Positions 59,476 to 64,000 of a DNA stretch of 64,000 nucleotides are shown here, piece by piece. The DNA comes from a virus. Numbering within the stretch: the stretch's first letter is position 1; every line of letters begins with the position of its first letter. The notes beneath the pieces were generated by a model. That model saw only the letters and a list, made by a program, of their open reading frames with translations. It ran no database searches and was not told where the DNA came from. Location of the stretch: positions 26,725 through 90,724 of the IMG/VR virus record IMGVR_UViG_3300034418_007766, one strand, 5' to 3'. The translations under genes were made by a program, and so were the position numbers.

Positions 59476-61521
59476 TTATTTAGTTTGCGCTATGAAGGTG
59501 CCGTTCCAATCTTGTGGCAACTCTTGTGTTTTCATATATTCACAACGTTCCATCCACATTTTGTAGTAGCCTGTCATTTTAAAATCAAAACAATTTGCTA
59601 ATGCTGCGCTCATTCTATATGCTTCGTCAAAGTTTTGTGCTTTATATGCTTTCATCATTTTTACATGTCTGTCTTGATCTTTTTTCCAAGCATGTTGTGG
59701 ATTATCTAACACAGTGTAAATGCTGAGTCCTACACTCTTACCTTTAACTTGTAAGTCGTCTACTTTTAGATAGAAGAAATCGTCCTTTGTTTGTTCGTAT
59801 GTGGCTTCTCCAACAAGAAGTAAGCATCCATATTCTTTACATTTTGATTCGACTCTAGCTGCTGTTGAAACAGCATCTCCAAGCACATCATAACTGTGAC
59901 GCATAGTGCTGCCCATTTCTCCCAAATAACCAAGTCCTGTATTAATACCAGCACCCATACCAACAGGTGGCCTGCCTTCTGGAATAATAACTTCTTCATT
60001 GAACTTCTCTACTGCTTGCAACATATCTAGTCCACACTGCACGGCTGATCTAGCATGATTAGGATCATCAATGGGTGCGTTGTGTATGTGCATACTAGCA
60101 TCACCGATATACTTGATTATCATTCCGTCTGCGTTTAGCACAGGCTGCGTAATGGCATCCATATAGCCATTCATTATGCGAGTGAGTCCTTGCACGTCAT
60201 CGCCAAAAGATTCACCTAATGGTGTAAAGCCACGCAAGTCTGAGAATACTATACTAACTTCTCGCTTGGTGCCTTTTTTGATTAGGTCTGGATTTTCTTG
60301 TAATAGTCTAACCACAGTAGGAGATGCATATCCTGCAAACTGTTTTTTAATTGCTTGCTTTTGTAAAAATTCATCTAAGAATTTAAGTATGTAACGCTTG
60401 AGTCCTACTAGCAATAAAAATGCTGCTGGTGTAAATCCGTCGACGAGCATTCCGTATTGATTAAAGGCGTAGTAACTTATACTAATGCTACCACCAACTG
60501 CAATCACAAAAAAGGCTATACCTAAATACGTCCATCGTGCGCCTAAAATAAGAATTATACCAGCAGCAACAAAGAATGCAAGTTCACCCCATATTTCGGC
60601 ATCAGAATGTCTTGCAATGTTTGATTCGTTAAATACTGTTCCAAGCATTGTTGCTTGTATTTCATGTGGGAATACTGAACCTGCTGCTGTTGCTAAAGGC
60701 TGTGTTACACCTGCTGCGGTTGGTCCTACAAATACTATACCACCTCCAAAGTCGTCTGGCAATTCTACTGCACTATATGACTTTGATTTTTGACTCCAGT
60801 CTATCCATACTTCACCTGTTGGGCTTGTTTGTATAACACCAAACTGCGGTATGCGTAACTTGTCAACTCCAAGTGGAGATAGCTTAATTTGGAAACTCGG
60901 ATCTCCTGCTAATACCCTTAGCACTTCCATTGTAACATTTGGATATAACACCCCTCCACTTTCTACTACAAGTGGTATGCGTCTAGTAACACCGTCTATT
61001 TCTGGCCATGAATTTGTAAGGCCTGATCCAACTGCTGAATTTTCAATATCAGGGACGTTGGCAATGATTCCTGGAACACTAGGAATAGTGTGAAGGTAAT
61101 CACTGTTAACGATAGTAGCACCAGGATTAATTGGTTCATTTTTATTCTCCTCCGCACCCAGCATTGTGACTATAACTGGTAGGTCATTCATTATCAGGGC
61201 AAGTGTAAAATCCTCGCCCTGACGATCTGTTTCAGACATCAACACATTGAATACAACTAGTCCAGCGCCTCTGGCATAAATTTCCTCTATAAGGCTACCA
61301 TAATCACCTCTCGGCCACGGCCATTGTCCGTATGCCTCTAAACTTGGCTCATCAATATTCACTGTGTAAATGTTGTTTTCAATTGGCTCTTGATTGACAA
61401 TAAGTGAGTCAAAGTATCGTAATTTGAGACTTTCTAAAAACGGAGGGTTGATATACATAATCCAGGCTAGAATACCTAAAACTATCATGCTCCAAAGCGG
61501 CGAAAACAATACTTTTCTCAT
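59476..61521 (-). CDS. CHASE2-domain class III adenylate/guanylate cyclase
   Basis: A 681-residue membrane receptor cyclase. An N-terminal helix (MIVLGILAWIMYINPPF) precedes a CHASE2 sensor (NIDEPSLEAYGQWPWPRGDY; ARGAGLVVFNVLMSETDR), then three helices (WGELAFFVAAGIILILGARW; LGIAFFVIAVGGSISISYYA; FTPAAFLLLVGLKRY) and a class III catalytic domain: FSDLRGFTPLGE (metal Asp), IKYIGDASMHIH (second Asp), SYDVLGDAVSTAARVES. Both metal aspartates and the transition-state Asn/Arg region seem present, so it should make a cyclic nucleotide. Such proteins are typical of bacteria, not phages. It overlaps the 108-residue gene by 4 nt. Confidence 0.93.
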   Translation of the reverse strand: MRKVLFSPLWSMIVLGILAWIMYINPPFLESLKLRYFDSLIVNQEPIENNIYTVNIDEPSLEAYGQWPWPRGDYGSLIEEIYARGAGLVVFNVLMSETDRQGEDFTLALIMNDLPVIVTMLGAEENKNEPINPGATIVNSDYLHTIPSVPGIIANVPDIENSAVGSGLTNSWPEIDGVTRRIPLVVESGGVLYPNVTMEVLRVLAGDPSFQIKLSPLGVDKLRIPQFGVIQTSPTGEVWIDWSQKSKSYSAVELPDDFGGGIVFVGPTAAGVTQPLATAAGSVFPHEIQATMLGTVFNESNIARHSDAEIWGELAFFVAAGIILILGARWTYLGIAFFVIAVGGSISISYYAFNQYGMLVDGFTPAAFLLLVGLKRYILKFLDEFLQKQAIKKQFAGYASPTVVRLLQENPDLIKKGTKREVSIVFSDLRGFTPLGESFGDDVQGLTRIMNGYMDAITQPVLNADGMIIKYIGDASMHIHNAPIDDPNHARSAVQCGLDMLQAVEKFNEEVIIPEGRPPVGMGAGINTGLGYLGEMGSTMRHSYDVLGDAVSTAARVESKCKEYGCLLLVGEATYEQTKDDFFYLKVDDLQVKGKSVGLSIYTVLDNPQHAWKKDQDRHVKMMKAYKAQNFDEAYRMSAALANCFDFKMTGYYKMWMERCEYMKTQELPQDWNGTFIAQTK

Positions 61522-61844
61522 TTTTTCTTTCCCATTAGTTTTGCTCGCATTGCATCTAGCTCTGCTGTTTTTGCTGCTTTTGCTATTGCGGCTTGATCGG
61601 GCGAGGTCGATAGTTTGGATTCTTCACTCCCCGTTCGTACTCTACTACTGGATTGTAGTTTGTGTTGTTCTTCTTTCGAAACCCTTGATGTTTTATTATC
61701 AAGGGTTTCTCTGACTCGGGCAATTCTTGCTTTGTGTTCTTGTTGGCGCTGGTGAAGGTAGGTTTCAAGCAATTTCTCCTGAAACTTTTCCTCCACCATA
61801 TTTTCTATATGCTCTTTGAACAACCATTCGCTTATCCATTTCAT
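61518..61844 (-). CDS. Basic coiled-coil protein (108 aa)
   Basis: A 108-residue basic, helical protein (EKFQEKLLETYLHQRQQEHK; KAAKTAELDAMRAKLMGKKK) with a central Ser/Arg-rich section (SRVSKEEQHKLQSSSRVRTG). No domain recognised. A late box ends 4 nt before its ATG, and its stop overlaps the cyclase start, so this gene leads the cyclase operon. Confidence 0.6.
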   Translation of the reverse strand: MKWISEWLFKEHIENMVEEKFQEKLLETYLHQRQQEHKARIARVRETLDNKTSRVSKEEQHKLQSSSRVRTGSEESKLSTSPDQAAIAKAAKTAELDAMRAKLMGKKK

Positions 61845-61848
61845 ATAG

Positions 61849-61856
61849 TATTTATT
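61849..61856 (-). promoter_or_regulatory. Late box AATAAATA abutting a start codon
   Basis: AATAAATA on the minus strand with a 4-nt gap (CTAT) to the ATG of the 108-residue gene and the cyclase operon behind it. Confidence 0.5.
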
Positions 61857-62074
61857 TAATGATCGTATACGTAAGGCCCGTCTTGCACTTTTACAGGCTT
61901 ACAATAAGCAGTTATTCTATGTTCCTTGGGTACTAGATACTTTGATCCGTAGTTTCCGTACTGTCTTGGTATACGTTTTGCATAGTATTGACAAACGTCT
62001 ATACTTCTAAAATACATAGGCGACGGTTGTTGTGCGTCTGCTATTAACACTACTAGCATAAATGCGTGTATCAA
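61856..62074 (-). CDS. Small exported protein (72 aa)
   Basis: A 72-residue protein with a short hydrophobic start (MIHAFMLVVLIADAQQ), probably a signal peptide, then two cysteines (DVCQYYAKR, AYCKPVKV). The likely start is TTG at 62074, directly after the upstream stop and with AAGGAA upstream. Its stop overlaps the late box of the cyclase operon. Unknown function; possibly periplasmic partner of the cyclase sensor. Confidence 0.55.
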   Translation of the reverse strand: MIHAFMLVVLIADAQQPSPMYFRSIDVCQYYAKRIPRQYGNYGSKYLVPKEHRITAYCKPVKVQDGPYVYDH

Positions 62075-62557
62075 TTATACTATTCCTTTGGCTTTTAGAA
62101 TAAAATAAAATATTCCACCAAGCATACTAGTCAATGCTCCTAGTAATAAAGTAATAGCAACACCATTTATTAATGCTTGTTTTGCTTCTGCTTGTCTGTA
62201 TACTTCTCGTTCACGTTGAGCTCTAATTTTACGTTGCATTTCTTTTAGCTCGTCCCAAGTTCCAAATCCAAAACGAAAGTTAAGTAATTCTCGTAGTTCC
62301 ATTTCCATTTCCATAATCTTCTTTTCGTGAATAAGGAGATTAAGTGCTTCTTCTTCAACTGAACCTGCTGCTAATAGTTTTCTAAATATTGGAGGTTTCT
62401 TTTGCATCTGCTGACCTTTACGGAAATCAGATACACTAGTGTACCACTTGCCCATTTGGCCCATAACATTTTCGAATTCTTGACCAGCGTGTACGAATTT
62501 CTTAACGGTATTAAATGCCGTAGTTGCTGCTGCAACGGCTGTGAATGGATCTATCAA
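62075..62557 (-). CDS. Phage protein with C-terminal membrane helix (160 aa)
   Basis: A 160-residue protein with a long charged helical middle (LIHEKKIMEMEMELRELLNF, KEMQRKIRAQREREVYRQAE) and a C-terminal membrane helix (GVAITLLLGALTSMLGGIFY). It begins MIDPFTAVAAATTAFNTVKK, of a type I recall in phage structural regions. Unknown function. It precedes the exported protein directly. Confidence 0.6.
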   Translation of the reverse strand: MIDPFTAVAAATTAFNTVKKFVHAGQEFENVMGQMGKWYTSVSDFRKGQQMQKKPPIFRKLLAAGSVEEEALNLLIHEKKIMEMEMELRELLNFRFGFGTWDELKEMQRKIRAQREREVYRQAEAKQALINGVAITLLLGALTSMLGGIFYFILKAKGIV

Positions 62558-62584
62558 TACACCCTCTCTTCCAGCAGGTTTGCC

Positions 62585-62605
62585 CTCTGCTAAAGGTATT
62601 TACCA
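62585..62605. repeat. Intergenic motif shared with 50437-50456
   Basis: CTCTGCTAAAGG followed by TATTTACCA; the copy at 50437 reads CTCTGCTAAAGG then CATTACCA. Both lie between minus-strand genes. On the minus strand here, AGCAG/CTGCT can form a short hairpin after the beta-barrel gene's stop. Confidence 0.4.
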
Positions 62606-62615
62606 CGGCTACACT

Positions 62616-64000
62616 TTAAAATCTTATTTTAAATCCTACACTCAACGAATTTGTTGCTGCGTCATCTGACATGCTTCTACTAAAGTCACCTGCAAATGAT
62701 ATCTTCTCGTTGATGTGATGATCAACTCCAATACCAATGCGTGTTGTGCCTTCTGTGCTTCTGCTGATGTGTGCTGTTCCAAGATCAAAATCAAAGTTAG
62801 CACCTAGTGTAGCATAACGATATGATTCGTCAGTTGCTTCGTGAGCAATAGCACTTTGTATGCTACCTGTTTCAGTGTAAGCATCTGTTGAACGCTTGCC
62901 TGCTACAATACCCATTACTGGACGAATTTTACCAGTGTTTGGTTCAACTTCAACATTTACCCAAGTATCACTTGTAGAATATTCACCTTGGTTAGTGAAG
63001 TCGCCAATGTGTCTTTCGTATGTAATATCTTGACTAGCACGATTTATTGTTCCACGAACAGTAAACTTTTCTAGTGCCTTACTTGCGCCAACGCCCATAT
63101 GTAGTGTTGTCATATCACCCGTGCTACATGCGTCAGCACTAGTAGTGATTCTGTTGATACCACCTTCAATAGTGACTAGATCATCTGTGGTAGTTGATCC
63201 ACCAATGCCTAGCACACGACTTTCAGCACTACATCCATCTCCTAAGTCACTGGTAATGCGGCTACCTGCTACATAATCAGCAAAACCTAAACTGTGTAAG
63301 TCAACTGCACGACCAATCTTTTTGCCTGTGTCCATACGACCTGTAAATGAGCCTGGGTCTGTAACTGCTGAAGTTATAGCACTATCTGCTACCGCACTTG
63401 ATGTTTCTACACCATCTGTGTATGTTACAGTTTTCATAGGTGTAGTTGTAGTTGTAGTTTTTTCTCTATCAATAGTTTGTACACCGTCTGCTACACTTGA
63501 TTCGTGTGTTGTAATACTTGCTGTAAGTATTGGACGACTTGTGTCAACTACGGTTTCAGTTGTAATAACTGGATCAGCACCTCCAGCGTCGGCTTCTGCT
63601 GCATCTGTAGCACTACCAACATCTTCTAGTGTTCCCCAACTGTCTGTTGTTGTAGTGTCACCACCACCTGCACCGCCAGTGATAGCATCTTCTGCTGCAT
63701 CAAATGCACTTGGACCAAAGATATAAGCGTAGTTTGCTTCTAAGATGTCACCTGTTGTAACACCTGTCCAAGTCCAACTGATACCAATAGTATCGTCACC
63801 GTTACCATATTTTACAGGATTTCCGTCGGCATCTGTATAAGTTGTACCATCGTATCCGTCTGCTTGGGTACTCCAACCATTAATACCTGCTGTGACGTTT
63901 GTATCTGTTGTGTAGATACCTAGTGCATAACGGCTAACCGTTGCTTCTGAGAATGCAACGTTTGTATCTGGAATGACACCATAACCTAGCACGTTGTCTG
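62616..64000 (-). CDS. Outer-membrane beta-barrel protein, 5' end cut by window
   Basis: At least 461 residues; the reading frame is open to the window edge, so the true start lies outside. The first 200 residues are Asp/Thr/Gly-rich (TDADGNPVKYGNGDDTIGIS; TTTTPMKTVTYTDGVETSSA). The last 260 alternate like beta strands and end SLSVGFKIRF with a terminal Phe, the outer-membrane barrel signature (autotransporter or porin type; TTRIGIGVDHHINEKISFAG, FSRSMSDDAATNSLSVGF). Cellular in type, unusual for a phage, and upstream of the cyclase operon. It may be a surface display or receptor-mask protein. Confidence 0.75.
   Translation of the reverse strand, partial: DNVLGYGVIPDTNVAFSEATVSRYALGIYTTDTNVTAGINGWSTQADGYDGTTYTDADGNPVKYGNGDDTIGISWTWTGVTTGDILEANYAYIFGPSAFDAAEDAITGGAGGGDTTTTDSWGTLEDVGSATDAAEADAGGADPVITTETVVDTSRPILTASITTHESSVADGVQTIDREKTTTTTTPMKTVTYTDGVETSSAVADSAITSAVTDPGSFTGRMDTGKKIGRAVDLHSLGFADYVAGSRITSDLGDGCSAESRVLGIGGSTTTDDLVTIEGGINRITTSADACSTGDMTTLHMGVGASKALEKFTVRGTINRASQDITYERHIGDFTNQGEYSTSDTWVNVEVEPNTGKIRPVMGIVAGKRSTDAYTETGSIQSAIAHEATDESYRYATLGANFDFDLGTAHISRSTEGTTRIGIGVDHHINEKISFAGDFSRSMSDDAATNSLSVGFKIRF

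Noticed and set aside
1-64000. CRISPR array, insertion sequence, integrase or attachment site
   Set aside because: I saw no regularly spaced repeats, transposase or integrase motif anywhere in the window.

Overview
The window looks like part of a genome of a T4-like (contractile-tailed, Straboviridae/Kyanoviridae-like) marine phage. The evidence is dense, mostly single-strand coding with 1-20 nt gene overlaps, A+T-rich sequence, a sliding-clamp loader of the gp44 type, PhoH, ThyX, MazG-like proteins, a HesB/IscA-like protein, UV endonuclease UvsE, a 2OG-Fe(II) oxygenase, long tail-fibre-like proteins, two tRNA clusters and copies of the T4-type late promoter (NATAAATA). Several cargo genes resemble alphaproteobacterial proteins (7Fe ferredoxin FdxA, a DUF6356-like protein, a Bax-inhibitor-1 protein). 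I therefore infer an alphaproteobacterial marine host (SAR11-, SAR116- or Roseobacter-like), but the sequence does not prove this. No terminase, portal, capsid, DNA polymerase or sheath gene lies in the window.

Layout, in forward coordinates; most genes are on the minus strand. 0.1-3.7 kb: proteostasis genes (ClpA, peptide deformylase, DnaJ). 3.7-6.6 kb: lysis cassette (two small membrane proteins, an exported NlpC/P60-like lipoprotein, an overlapping spanin-like pair, a GH19 plus PG-binding endolysin). 6.6-20.1 kb: conserved phage genes mixed with metabolism and replication genes (PhoH on the plus strand, ThyX, DUF6356-like, FdxA, clamp loader, MazG-like, exonuclease, SWIM finger, Bax inhibitor, MazG, GroES, radical SAM, PolIII-alpha-like fragment). 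20.1-33.9 kb: tail-fibre and virion structural genes, ending in a 2307-residue fibre. 34-45.6 kb: accessory block with sulfotransferase-like genes, UvsE, a glycosyltransferase, a QueD-like protein, two radical SAM proteins and an SGNH-like hydrolase. 45.7-46.7 kb: six tRNAs and an apparent structured non-coding RNA locus. 46.7-49.6 kb: fatty-acid desaturase and a radical SAM protein. 49.7-50.0 kb: second tRNA cluster with degenerate tRNA pieces, next to a PD-(D/E)XK nuclease. 50-56.9 kb: many small early-type genes, including an initiation factor IF-1 homologue and an AbrB-like protein. 56.9-58.9 kb: plus-strand genes for small membrane and Cys-rich proteins. 58.8-64 kb: alpha/beta hydrolase, a CHASE2 class III nucleotide cyclase, small envelope-like proteins and a C-terminal outer-membrane beta-barrel protein cut by the window edge.

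Two promoter classes can be read directly. Host-type sigma70 promoters (TTGACA-N17-TATAAT-like) lie upstream of several small or early-type genes. T4-type late boxes (NATAAATA on the minus strand, CTAAATA on the plus strand) lie upstream of structural, lysis and accessory genes. In five genes the late box ends only 4-5 nt before the start codon.

The genes suggest a phage that remodels host protein turnover (ClpA, deformylase, DnaJ, GroES), translation (IF-1, tRNAs), nucleotide pools (ThyX, MazG), iron-sulphur and redox chemistry (FdxA, IscA-like), membrane lipids (desaturase, Bax inhibitor) and the cell surface (sulfotransferase-like proteins, glycosyltransferase, exported proteins). The least ordinary items are the IF-1, the CHASE2 cyclase neighbourhood, the Bax inhibitor, the candidate RNA locus at 46.2-46.7 kb and the scrambled tRNA halves at 49.86-49.94 kb.
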